Positions 36,047 through 44,832 of a stretch of 64,000 bases of DNA are shown in pieces. The notes under the pieces were generated by a model, which saw only the letters and a program-made list of their open reading frames with translations, had not been told where the DNA came from and did not search any database. Position 1 is the first letter of the stretch. Each line of letters opens with the position of its first letter. A program made the translations under genes and the position numbers. Source of the stretch: Bacillota bacterium (lineage in GTDB: Bacteria; Bacillota; Clostridia; Oscillospirales; Ruminococcaceae); NCBI GenBank assembly GCA_023418925.1, contig JAEZYS010000002.1, forward strand, positions 149,186 to 213,185, given 5' to 3'.

Positions 36047-36284
36047 ATTACCACCTCCATCTGTGAAAAATATAAAGCGCCACTGTGAGCCGCAGAAACG
36101 CACACAGAGCCACTTTTAAAATAAGAGTATAATTATTTCAAAATGAATACTTACTAGCCATTTTAACGCCGTTTAATGCCTGTTTAACGGTATCATTCTT
36201 TAAGGTATGCTGCGCCATTCAGATTATAGCTTTTTATAACCTGTTTACATGATATATACAGCTGATGCCGAACAGGGGAACGAA

Positions 36285-38057
36285 TCAACCCTGACCGGTA
36301 TTATCATCTGCTTTTGGTGCAGCCTTAAGCTCTATGCCTAGATTAGCTTTATGTACTCTGCCGCCGAATTTAACAGCAACGGATGCTTTGCATTGTCTTT
36401 TATTCAAATAAGTAACTTTATCATCCTGACCTGAAAGGAAACCTTCATATCCTATGCAGTTCCCATTATCATCAATAAGAGCGTTTGACTGTTCAATAAT
36501 CTCTCCATCGTTAAACAGCCATCTCATTATTTCTGATTCGTATTCAGGAAGAGGAGAAGGTGCTCCGAGAATTTTCAAAACTCCATCTGTTTGTTTAATT
36601 AAGTGATGCAGTTCTGCAGAGTAATTTATCTCTACAAATACATAACCATATAATTCGTTTTTAGGGCAAACTCCAGTTATGCCATTATTATTGTTAAAAC
36701 CTGCTGCCATGATGCCTGCGACATGCGTACCATGTTTTAGATATATTGAAAGTTCATCTTGACTTTTAATAGTATCTTTTAAAGGATTTTTCCATGTTTT
36801 TTTAAAATCTAAGTCTTCATGATTTTCATCAAATGAAGAATCTATTAAACCAATTTTTACTTCTGACATATCATCATAATAATCCCAAGCACGAAAAGCA
36901 TTAATTGCATATAGATTCCAGTTATCGTTATTTATTCCACTAGCTGTACTCATCTTTTCATCATTTGGCATAAAATTTGGTTGTAACGTATAATAATAAT
37001 TTAGTGATACACTTTCAATAGATGAATTTTGAAGTAATTGGTTCATAACAGAATTTAAGTAATCAATATTTGTATTACTATTAAACTCTATCTGATATTC
37101 ATTTGAAATATCAATATATCCTACTATTTCAGCATTTAATTCTCGAACTATGTCTGACATCTCTTGATATGTAATATTGTCATCTGCCATAAGAAGCAAC
37201 TGATTTTTAATAAAAGAAAAATCATTACTAGTATATTCGATATCATCTTCGCTAGTGATATTCTTACAAAAAACCCCTTCATTATTCTCATCAATAGGAT
37301 ATTCAGGTATTGTTTCTGTGCTTTCATCAATAATTGTCTCAGTTAACTTTACAGTCTTAAAGCTAGTTCTAAGATCTGCATTTTTACTTCCTCTTATTCC
37401 AATTACAACTGTAGAATCAGGCATAATTGACATAGTACTTTGTGAGCATGATATCTCATATACGCCATTATTTTCAGAAATTATATTAGCATTCCATATA
37501 TCATCAATAGTAAAGTCAGCATCAAAAGATAAATTCCACGCGTCTATTGGCTTACTAGTTAAATTACATATAGTTATTTCACCCTGAAAACCGGTATCCC
37601 AATTATTTGTTTCAATTAACTCAACTTTATAACCTCCCGTACTTTCAACTCTTTTTGAAAACATTTCAATTTTAGTTGGAATACTAAGCTGTTTTCCCGT
37701 TAGTGTGTATCCAAAAGTAATTGATGTGTTTGGTTTTATTTCGTAATTATAGTCAAGGTTTTTTATTATGTATTCTGAATTCGTACATTTATAAACTGAA
37801 CCATTCCATAAAGAATTTATTTCACCCCCTGCATCAATTCCAAGTGCCCATCCGTTTATTGGTTTCTCACCTATATTTGTAATAGTTATATTAATATTCT
37901 GACTATCTATCCAACTATTTTTAACAGAATATTCAACTGTATAATCATCGTATAAAAAAACTTTTTCTGTAATCTCCTCAGCTGAAAGTTTAATAGGGGT
38001 AACTACATTCAAGGCTATAACCAAAGATAACAAAAAATTATATATTTTTCTCTTCAT
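36285..38057 (-). CDS. Secreted subtilase with cellulose-binding-like domains, 3' half replaced
   Basis: A 590-residue secreted protein. It has a signal peptide (about 1-26), two repeated beta-sandwich modules (about 30-130 and 140-240, each with a WALGIDAG/WNLSFDAD core) resembling carbohydrate-binding modules, a subtilase inhibitor-like propeptide, then the start of an S8 protease. The protease start has the catalytic Asp in GLIDSSFD and His in HGTHVAGIMA. After GVCPKNELYGYVF the sequence changes to an unrelated segment of about 120 residues, so the catalytic Ser region is absent. This looks like a gene truncated by the adjacent phage-module junction and fused to foreign sequence. Protease activity is not expected. 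Confidence 0.75.
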   Translation of the reverse strand: MKRKIYNFLLSLVIALNVVTPIKLSAEEITEKVFLYDDYTVEYSVKNSWIDSQNINITITNIGEKPINGWALGIDAGGEINSLWNGSVYKCTNSEYIIKNLDYNYEIKPNTSITFGYTLTGKQLSIPTKIEMFSKRVESTGGYKVELIETNNWDTGFQGEITICNLTSKPIDAWNLSFDADFTIDDIWNANIISENNGVYEISCSQSTMSIMPDSTVVIGIRGSKNADLRTSFKTVKLTETIIDESTETIPEYPIDENNEGVFCKNITSEDDIEYTSNDFSFIKNQLLLMADDNITYQEMSDIVRELNAEIVGYIDISNEYQIEFNSNTNIDYLNSVMNQLLQNSSIESVSLNYYYTLQPNFMPNDEKMSTASGINNDNWNLYAINAFRAWDYYDDMSEVKIGLIDSSFDENHEDLDFKKTWKNPLKDTIKSQDELSIYLKHGTHVAGIMAAGFNNNNGITGVCPKNELYGYVFVEINYSAELHHLIKQTDGVLKILGAPSPLPEYESEIMRWLFNDGEIIEQSNALIDDNGNCIGYEGFLSGQDDKVTYLNKRQCKASVAVKFGGRVHKANLGIELKAAPKADDNTGQG

Positions 38058-38078
38058 ATTCTTTTTCTTTTCTCCTTA

Positions 38079-38801
38079 TTATTGTTTATTTCTAGGCAAG
38101 ACACTTGACAATTGTTCAGATAGCTGTTCAGCATAACGATCCTCATTATTGAAATATGAATCGCCATGTTCATTTAACAATAAATATTCTTCATTGTTAT
38201 TTTCATCTAATCTTACTCCATAAAGGCATGATAATCCTTGATCTATGGGTATTCGAACCGTATCAGTATCTATTTTTGTGTTACTTATTTCAAAAAGAGA
38301 ATCATAATAACCTATAAGTTTTTCTTTTGATATAGGTTCATAATCTGTTTCGAAACTATTTTCTTGTATCTTCTTATTTAAATCTTGTAGTATGCTGTAT
38401 TCCGAATATGAATCGTAAATACTATTTGTATCTTTATCTACAACAGTATTTTCTAAAAAACCACAAGCAATTTCTTCATTTTCAAATTCAAAATATTTGA
38501 TATTTCCGTTTTTGTCAATAAAATACCCAGAAGTTCCGATAAACTTACCAGTTTTATACTCTAGTTCATCAGGAAAGTGATAATAAGTTACAAATACAAT
38601 TTCGGGCATATCCTGAGCCAGAGCGTTCAATTCTTCTTCTGATAGGGTTTGAGAAGTAGTTTCCAAAGTAATTGCAGTTGTTATTGTAGTTTCCTCCGTT
38701 TGAACTTCTTCAGTTTGATTACATGCAGATAATACTGTTACACACAAAAAAGCCGATATAATAAAAGCAACTAAACAATGGACTTTTCTTTTAAAGTACA
38801 T
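38079..38801 (-). CDS. Putative lipoprotein
   Basis: A 240-residue protein with a signal peptide and lipobox LSAC (Cys about residue 27), followed by a Thr/Glu-rich linker (about 28-55) and a soluble domain. GGGGG lies seven bases before the ATG. It is likely anchored on the outer face of the membrane. It directly precedes the subtilase gene by 21 bp, suggesting one operon and a joint extracellular role. No domain family is recognised. Confidence 0.75.
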   Translation of the reverse strand: MYFKRKVHCLVAFIISAFLCVTVLSACNQTEEVQTEETTITTAITLETTSQTLSEEELNALAQDMPEIVFVTYYHFPDELEYKTGKFIGTSGYFIDKNGNIKYFEFENEEIACGFLENTVVDKDTNSIYDSYSEYSILQDLNKKIQENSFETDYEPISKEKLIGYYDSLFEISNTKIDTDTVRIPIDQGLSCLYGVRLDENNNEEYLLLNEHGDSYFNNEDRYAEQLSEQLSSVLPRNKQ

Positions 38802-39191
38802 TTTTTTACCCCCATAACAAAAAAATAATATTTATATTGTAACATATTGTAGAAAAAATTTCAATATTTACTAAATTATAATAAAATGGTTAATAATAAA
38901 AAATACTATATTTTGATTTAAATTTACCACTGGGGAATAAAAAGGACCGACGATTAAGTCGATCCAGTTATATTATCTTTCAGTTGTTTGCAATTAAGCT
39001 TCGGTGTTTCCGTCCTTCATCACTTGGAAGATAATAGCATTATTAATTATAATGTAAAGTTATTTTGCAGAAATTCTAGCAGTACTGGGGTTTTTGTAAG
39101 ATACTTTACATTATCTATTACTATACATTATTTGTGGAGGGTAAGTAAGGTCTATTTGCTTCACAAGGCAATAATGCAGAGTATAAATTTG
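38802..39191. other. AT-rich gap with remnants of a palindrome and duplicated tail
   Basis: No credible gene is seen here. It holds a decayed palindrome (38924-38937, CCACTGGGGAA side intact). From about 38980 there is a stretch resembling the 3' end of the duplicated gene tail (AGCTTCGGTGTTTCCG). Nothing else stands out. Confidence 0.5.
38924..38937. repeat. Decayed copy of the iterated palindrome
   Basis: TTACCACTGGGGAA keeps the right arm and centre but has lost bases in the left arm. Confidence 0.5.
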
Positions 39192-39220
39192 TTGACATAT
39201 TATGGAGTAACATGTATAAT
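39192..39220 (+). promoter_or_regulatory. Promoter for the 39261 gene
   Basis: Perfect TTGACA and TATAAT with a 17-bp spacer, 40 bp before the start codon. Confidence 0.8.
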
Positions 39221-39260
39221 TACTTATATAAAACTATGCTTAATAAAGTGAGTGATTATT

Positions 39261-40043
39261 TTGAATGGAGAAATAAGTCAAATTTGTATGATTGTAAGTG
39301 CAGCACGTAAAGCACTTATGTCTTCGCAAGCAATATATATTGAAATAAGTCCTTATATAGATAATATCAGGTTTATTTTCTTACCAAAGAAGAAATTATT
39401 ACATACAGAAACCAACACTGCAGATAGTATTGAAAAATGGTATGAGAATTGTGTAAAAGATGGCATGACTGATATAAAAATGCTTAGTCCTATAAAAACA
39501 GACGACCGCCATTTACTCGGATTTGTTAATACTAATCGTTCTTCCATAGTCGTATTCCATTCAGAATCAAAGATCACATACTGGATTGCTGAATGGAATT
39601 TTGATAGTGATAAAAAGAAATGGAATGTTGTATATATTGAGCAAGAATGGATTGAGGCACCAAATGGAAAGCCAAGATTTGAAGATAATTCAGATAATTT
39701 CAGACAAATACTATATGATATAGCTGCTTTTGCAGATGAGATTGATTTTTCAGGATTTGGTGATATTTTTCGCTCTGCGATATGCATTATAGATGGAAAT
39801 GAAGAAATTCCTCAAACAGACCAATATGGTCACAAAATATTACTTCCACAAATTTCAGAAGCTAATAAGAAAATATATTATGCATGTTCAAAAGCCGATG
39901 TGTTCGGTGCAATGGGTTCATGGAATGATAGTCCACCGTATTATGCTCACGAAAAAGGTCTGAGTGATAAATATAATCAGCTTTCGGATGAATTACTTAG
40001 ACAAATACGTCTTGCATTGCTTTATGCAATTAATGAAAATTGA
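39261..40043 (+). CDS. Unknown soluble protein
   Basis: A 260-residue cytoplasmic protein of unrecognised family, with no membrane segment. It is bounded by a consensus promoter and a strong terminator, so it is an independently expressed cargo gene. Start choice: TTG at 39261 puts MNGEISQICMIVSAARKAL first; a GTG nine bases upstream is also possible. Aromatic-rich strands (IVVFHSESKITYWIAEWNF) suggest a beta-rich middle. It may be a defence, immunity or regulatory cargo protein, with no motif to decide. Confidence 0.7.
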   Translation: MNGEISQICMIVSAARKALMSSQAIYIEISPYIDNIRFIFLPKKKLLHTETNTADSIEKWYENCVKDGMTDIKMLSPIKTDDRHLLGFVNTNRSSIVVFHSESKITYWIAEWNFDSDKKKWNVVYIEQEWIEAPNGKPRFEDNSDNFRQILYDIAAFADEIDFSGFGDIFRSAICIIDGNEEIPQTDQYGHKILLPQISEANKKIYYACSKADVFGAMGSWNDSPPYYAHEKGLSDKYNQLSDELLRQIRLALLYAINEN

Positions 40044-40108
40044 AATACTTTTCATATTGAAGGCAAAAGTAAAGTATGTAATGGCAAACTTGTTACTATA
40101 CAACAATA

Positions 40109-40142
40109 AAAAGGACCGACTTTTTAAATCGGTCCTTTTGTA
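40109..40142 (+). terminator. Terminator after the 39261 gene
   Basis: AAAAGGACCGA (40109-40119) pairs with TCGGTCCTTTT (40129-40139), ending in Ts. Confidence 0.88.
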
Positions 40143-40184
40143 TTACACTTTAGAATTAAATCAGGCATAATCTTGTTGCACAGA

Positions 40185-40462
40185 CATTCCCCACTGGGGA
40201 ATTATCTCTCAGCAACTTGTAAATCACGCTTCGGTGTATCATTTTCTTTTTCAGAAATACGCTCGTATCCTTGCTGTTCAATGTTTTCAAGCCAAGTAAG
40301 AGTAAAGTCATTACAGTCAGCTTGCTTTTCAGGAGAATCAGTATACACTTCATATATTCCCAAGCCACTATTCTCATATTCTACAGCAGTAGCAGTACGT
40401 TTTTCCCTGTCAATCTCATATGTAATCATAGGATCATACATGAGATCTCCATTCTGAATATA
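40185..40462 (-). repeat. Duplicated gene tail, copy B (pairs with 24411-24688)
   Basis: Direct repeat of the giant gene's last about 86 codons plus flanking palindrome. The two copies bracket about 15.8 kb that includes the phage module, subtilase and lipoprotein genes. Confidence 0.9.
40186..40202. repeat. Iterated palindrome, copy 9
   Basis: ATTCCCCA-C-TGGGGAAT at the end of the truncated helicase gene, part of duplicated tail B. Confidence 0.88.
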
Positions 40463-41518
40463 AGTATGTGCAACAGCTATTTGATTTTCAGACAGCTGCT
40501 TAACAAACAAACTGTCAAAACATTCTCCGGCAGATAGCTTTATGTATGTTTCTTTGCCAGATAACACATCAGGGAACATTGTTTCAAGACTTTCATATAT
40601 TTCAGACAATTCTTCATTGCTTTCCCCGATTTCTGAAACCTTGAGCTGAGCATCAACATCTATTAATTCACGCTCTTTTTCTTCAAGCTCCTGCTGACGA
40701 GCGAAAACCTCCTGGGAACGTTCTGTTGTAGCCTTGAGGTCAGCACGTAAATCTTCAAGCTTTGATATACTTTGTTCAAGCTCATCAGGAATACTGTTAA
40801 TAAGGTTGTTAAGTCGTGTAATATTACCGGAAGCATTTACACCCGGATCAGAATTAAGGACACAGTAATGTGGATATTCCCCTCTGAGACAAGCTTTGAA
40901 TTGCTTTGAGAAATTTTTATCAAACATTATTGATAACTCAAGTCCTCTGTATTTGCCGATTGATACTTCTTTTCCCTCAAGAACATCCGGTGAAAGCATT
41001 GCAGACTTTATAGCTGCTCCTGCAGCTTCCTTGTCAGAATAAACTTTTGAATTAACCTCAACAGGATAATATTCTCTGTTATCTTCATTTACACTAGGAA
41101 GTATTTTTTTCACTGTTTGAATATCACTCTTAATCTTTTCAATAATTTGCTCAGCAGCACCAATTTTAATTGGTAATGAATGCAGAACTTTATCTTCCAT
41201 AGCATACTTCTGACGATCAAAACCTGCCTTTATGATTTTAAGTGTGTTAATTTCTGTTTCAAGGTCAATCTTTACCTTGATTAGAGGATTTCCTGCACAA
41301 AGTGCCTTAACCTCACCAAAATCAAGAGCCTTTTCATCAATATCTTCACAAGTCTTGACTTTTACCTTTCCTGTCATTACCTGAGAAATGAATTTCTGCT
41401 TATTCTCAAGGATCTGGTAGCTATAAGCATCAAAAGTTCTGTCTGTTACATATCGGAATATATTTACGGACTTGTTTTCATTTCCTTGTCTTACAATTCG
41501 TCCGTTACGCTGCTCCAT
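40202..41518 (-). pseudogene. C-terminal fragment of a second methylase-helicase protein
   Basis: A 438-codon fragment that begins at helicase motif VI (EQRNGRIVRQGNENK) and continues FDAYSYQILENKQKFISQVMTGK, which are typical C-terminal parts of the element helicases. A long coiled-coil and the tail shared with the 24428 gene follow. Everything upstream of motif VI is missing because the tet(O) element joins within a few bases of its first codon. An ATG happens to lie at the break, but no ribosome site precedes it. It is the part that the complete-looking gene at 24428 lacks, so the two are complementary fragments of such a protein. Confidence 0.85.
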
Positions 41519-41519
41519 G

Positions 41520-43376
41520 TCAGTCGGTCATTTTTTGCGGACAGTTCATACATGCTATCCTTTTCTGTTCTCTGCTCCTGCGTTTGCTCTCGTTTGATTT
41601 CTCCCTCCGTATCTTCTTGGCACAAGCAGGACAATACCTTGATGCACCAGAGCCCGGGACATATTCAACGCCGCACACCGTACAATTTTTAGCGGGCATT
41701 GCTGCCCACCGTTTTGTAGGTATGATATGTAATTCATCGACAAAGCCGATGAATTTATAGTAAATCTTGATTTCCTGCTTCACTGTTCCGTCTGCCATCT
41801 TCTCACGCTCCGAAACAAGTATCTTGTCTATGAGTGCGTTTATAACTGTTGCATCCAGTTCTTTTAAGCCTTGATAATTTCGGATAAGGGCGAGGAAGTC
41901 ACGGATTCCCCGTGATTTCTCGTAGCTTTCATTAAGAGTTTCCGTCACCTCTTTCAGCCTTGCTTCAATTTCAAGCTGCTCTTTCTGGTATTTCCCCGAC
42001 ATCATCTCAAAATTCCGCTCGGTAATACGCTCCATGACCTTATCCTCGTAGAGAGAGGAAAACAGCCTGTCCAGTTCCGCAAGGCGTTTGTTCAGCTTCT
42101 TACGTTCTTTCTCTAATGCTTTCGCCCTGCTCTGGTCTGTTTCCGTGAGCCGCTTTTCTATGGCCCTGACCGCCTTTTCATCATTCACTGCCATATCCGC
42201 AAAACAGTTGATGTCGGCAAGAACGGCATTGAATAAATCCCTTGCTTCTATATTGTGGGCACTACACTCGCTTCTTCCGTTTCTTGCATAATTATTACAT
42301 GAATACTGTACACAGTCGATAATCTCTGGGCGTTTCCTCCTGTGTACGTTCATTGCCCGCAGAGCACATCCGCAGTCCACACACTTGATAACGCCTGCAA
42401 AAATATTTACAAATCCTCCCTTGTTCTGTGGAAGCCTACGACTTGTAATAAGCTGTTGGACAATATCAAATTCCTCCTGCGTGACTATTCCCTCATGGGT
42501 ATTGGGTATCACTTCCCATTCTTCGGGCAGCTTAGAGGGGCGTTTCTTGCTTTTCATATTGGCGGCAATCCGTTTGTAGCCTACAAGATTTCCCGCATAT
42601 ATCGGGCTTCTTAAAATGCTCCTCACGCTGTTCCCACTCCAAATATAGCGTTTGTCCTCGTTCCCCTCAAAATGACGTTCAAAGCCTGTTTCGCCACGCT
42701 CCGCCGCATAAGCGGCAGGGCGTAGGATATGCTGTTTATTAAGATGTCTGCAAATTTTGGCAACTCCATTCCCTTTTAATGCAAGGTCGAATATCTCTTT
42801 TACAACATGTGCCACTTTATCATCTATCAGCAGATGGTTGTGGTCGGCAGGGTCTTTGATATAGCCATAAGGGGCGGTAGTTCCCATGAATTTCCCCTGT
42901 TGAAACCTCGCCCGATATGCCGATTTTATCTTAACAGATATGTCAGCGGCATACATTTCGTTTAAAATGTTGCGGAAAGGCGTGATGTCCATAGCAGATT
43001 TATTCAAGGTATCTACGCCGTCATTGACCGCTATATACCTCACGTTATGCTCTGGGAAGAAAACTTCCAGATATAACCCACAATCAAGATAGTTTCTCCC
43101 CAGACGGGATAAATCTTTCGTAATCACGCAGTTTATCAGACCGCTTTCAATGTCTTTTATCATATTCTGGAAACTTGGTCTTTGGAAATTTGTACCAGAA
43201 TAACCATCGTCCACATACGTTTTTGCTATGTGCCATCCCTGCTTTTTCACATAATCCGTGAGGATGGATTTCTGTGTCGCAATGCTCGCACTCTCGTTAT
43301 CCGTACCATCGTCTTTAGATAAGCGGCAATAAATGCCGACTAAATAGATTTTCTTTTCTTCTTTGATTCCTGCCAT
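41520..43376 (-). CDS. Large serine recombinase (TndX-like)
   Basis: Inserts and excises the element through a covalent Ser-DNA intermediate. The 618 residues have an N-terminal resolvase domain with the nucleophile in IYCRLSKDDG and the signature DDGYSGTNFQRPSF, plus VITKDLSRLGRNY. A recombinase domain follows, with the zinc ribbon VDCGCALRAM, a coiled-coil (about 410-480), and a Cys-rich end (NCTVCGVEY, CPACAKK). CGGAGG precedes the ATG. Such enzymes use short identical core dinucleotides, consistent with the precise break at the neighbouring helicase fragment. It is the last gene of the element. Confidence 0.93.
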   Translation of the reverse strand: MAGIKEEKKIYLVGIYCRLSKDDGTDNESASIATQKSILTDYVKKQGWHIAKTYVDDGYSGTNFQRPSFQNMIKDIESGLINCVITKDLSRLGRNYLDCGLYLEVFFPEHNVRYIAVNDGVDTLNKSAMDITPFRNILNEMYAADISVKIKSAYRARFQQGKFMGTTAPYGYIKDPADHNHLLIDDKVAHVVKEIFDLALKGNGVAKICRHLNKQHILRPAAYAAERGETGFERHFEGNEDKRYIWSGNSVRSILRSPIYAGNLVGYKRIAANMKSKKRPSKLPEEWEVIPNTHEGIVTQEEFDIVQQLITSRRLPQNKGGFVNIFAGVIKCVDCGCALRAMNVHRRKRPEIIDCVQYSCNNYARNGRSECSAHNIEARDLFNAVLADINCFADMAVNDEKAVRAIEKRLTETDQSRAKALEKERKKLNKRLAELDRLFSSLYEDKVMERITERNFEMMSGKYQKEQLEIEARLKEVTETLNESYEKSRGIRDFLALIRNYQGLKELDATVINALIDKILVSEREKMADGTVKQEIKIYYKFIGFVDELHIIPTKRWAAMPAKNCTVCGVEYVPGSGASRYCPACAKKIRREKSNESKRRSREQKRIACMNCPQKMTD

Positions 43377-43430
43377 ACTGTAAAACCTCCGTATCTGTCC
43401 TATCTGTTTTCATGTCCCATTGCGTACATT

Positions 43431-43622
43431 CTAAGCGGACAGCCCCTCATTGTCGAAGGTGTCGCCCTCGGCAATCTTCTTCCGAATATCCTCGGAGATA
43501 ATCGGGACAAACGCTTCTGTAACGGTCTGTGTGCCGACATATTCACGGCTGATTATCATCTGCACTGGTGCTTTTGGCACGATACGCTTTCTCTTTTTAT
43601 CTGCTTTCTTATCCTCGCCCAT
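43431..43622 (-). CDS. Small accessory protein of the mobilizable element
   Basis: A 63-residue, Lys-rich protein (MGEDKKADKKRKRIVPKAP) typical of small genes placed just before the recombinase in Firmicutes transposons. The ATG at 43622 is preferred over a start at 43694 because AAGGAAG lies eight bases upstream. It follows the YdbC-like gene in the same direction. The function is unknown; a role in recombination directionality is possible. Confidence 0.65.
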   Translation of the reverse strand: MGEDKKADKKRKRIVPKAPVQMIISREYVGTQTVTEAFVPIISEDIRKKIAEGDTFDNEGLSA

Positions 43623-43693
43623 ACTTAAATCTTCCTTTCCAGACAGGGCAGGGAAGAGTTTGGAAATGTCCCCGCCCTGCCAATCAGATACCA

Positions 43694-43924
43694 TTAATCC
43701 TCGCTGTTTAATTCTTTCTGTAATGCTTTAAGGAGTGCCGCCGCTTCATCAGCGTTCAGCGTGATTCCCTTGCCGCACTTTTCACGGTTCGGGGAAAAGC
43801 TGCGGATGTCATACTTCGGCTCTTTCCCATTCCATGAAATGAGATTGATTTCCTTTGTGTAGCCACTGTCGCCCGTAGACAATACTGCGATTTCCTTTAC
43901 GATTTCATACTGGATTTCTCTCAT
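43694..43924 (-). CDS. YdbC-like PC4/Sub1-fold protein
   Basis: A 76-residue protein matching the bacterial YdbC/PC4 family of single-stranded nucleic acid binders. Signature stretches are ISWNGKEPKYDIRSFSP and CGKGITLNADEAAALLKAL. Such genes are common on Firmicutes mobile elements, where they may aid transcription or DNA processing. It lies between the ParB-like and small accessory genes. The family call is strong; its specific job is not known. Confidence 0.85.
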   Translation of the reverse strand: MREIQYEIVKEIAVLSTGDSGYTKEINLISWNGKEPKYDIRSFSPNREKCGKGITLNADEAAALLKALQKELNSED

Positions 43925-43969
43925 TCTCCATACCTCAACTCTCTGTATTTACTTCCCGAAAAAAGAAGA

Positions 43970-44824
43970 TTAGCGGCTGTCACGGTTGCGTTTCCTCTGC
44001 AACTCACGCTCCAAAAGTTTGATGATGGTTTCCTCCATCTGCTTCGGCGTTGTGTTCTTCGGAAAGTATTTTTTCAGCTTGCTTGTGTTGATTTTCAAGG
44101 TTTCTTTCTGGTTGCCCTTTTCCTCCGTCATAATCGCAAATATCGTATCCATGTCAAGCCGCCCGCTCTGGCTTAACTGTTTCATCCGCTGTGCCTGTGA
44201 GAGTGAGGGCGTTGCTTCTTCGCTCTCCATCGTGGCAAAGAGGTTTTCCTGCTCGTCTTTCTTCAAGAAGGACAGTTCCACCGCAGGCGTGAGGGCGATT
44301 TTCCCCTCGTCCACCATCTGCAAAATCGGCGGTATCAGTTCCGTCAGGCGGATAAAACGCTGCACGGTCATCCTGCCCACGCCGAAGCCCTGTGCCACCT
44401 TGTCGTCCGTCCGCAACTTCGTCACAACTTGTGACGAGGTTAAGTCTGTGCGGAAACCCTGCCGCTTCATGGCTTCGGATTTCATCTTGTAAGCAAACGC
44501 CCGCTCCGATGGCAGGATATTCTCACGCTGCAAATTGCTGTCTACAAGGGTGATGATGGCTCGGTCACGGTCTAAGGGCAGGACAAACGCAGGCACGGTA
44601 TTTATCCCTGCAAGTTCAGAAGCACGGACACGCCGCTGTCCTGCAATCACTTCATAACCGTCCCCGTCCTCTTTCGGGCGTGTGATTATCGGCGTGACAA
44701 TGCCAAATTCCTTGATGCTTTCCGCTAACTCTGACAGTGTTTCATCTTCTGCCACATGAAACGGATTGTCGGGGAACGGGTACAAGTCTTTGGTCTTTAA
44801 CACCTTAAAATCCTGTTTCTTCAT
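43970..44824 (-). CDS. ParB/RepB/Spo0J-family protein
   Basis: DNA-binding CTP-switch protein family. The 284 residues include the N-terminal ParB domain with PFHVAEDETLSELAESIKEFG, the GxRRxRA box in EVIAGQRRVRASELAG and the helix-turn-helix KVAQGFGVGRMTVQRFIRLTEL. The C-terminus is Lys-rich. No ParA partner is present, which is usual for such solitary ParB proteins on mobile elements. It follows the MobV gene by 8 bp and is probably cotranscribed. It might help maintain a circular intermediate or regulate the element. Confidence 0.92.
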   Translation of the reverse strand: MKKQDFKVLKTKDLYPFPDNPFHVAEDETLSELAESIKEFGIVTPIITRPKEDGDGYEVIAGQRRVRASELAGINTVPAFVLPLDRDRAIITLVDSNLQRENILPSERAFAYKMKSEAMKRQGFRTDLTSSQVVTKLRTDDKVAQGFGVGRMTVQRFIRLTELIPPILQMVDEGKIALTPAVELSFLKKDEQENLFATMESEEATPSLSQAQRMKQLSQSGRLDMDTIFAIMTEEKGNQKETLKINTSKLKKYFPKNTTPKQMEETIIKLLERELQRKRNRDSR

Positions 44825-44832
44825 TCACATAT

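Larger units (their letters stand above)
17863..41519. mobile_element. Integrated element next to tRNA-fMet (partial; right end not in window)
   Basis: The left boundary is inferred from tRNA-fMet followed by a tyrosine integrase. The contents are typical accessory genes: ribbon-helix-helix proteins, a Fic protein, a giant methylase-helicase of the kind found on conjugative elements, a remnant phage head module and the iterated palindrome. No conjugation apparatus is visible, so it could be a damaged ICE, a mobilizable island or a mosaic. The right end would lie beyond the tet(O) insertion. I found no second copy of the tRNA 3' end in the window. Confidence 0.55.

Noticed and set aside
38988..39251. 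Open + strand frame of 87 codons
   Set aside because: No ribosome site; it overlaps the consensus promoter of the 39261 gene and contains remnants of the duplicated tail.
20613..40202. Iterated palindrome interpreted as ordinary transcription terminators
   Set aside because: A one-base centre cannot form a normal RNA loop, there is no consistent T-run, and three copies are within a coding sequence.
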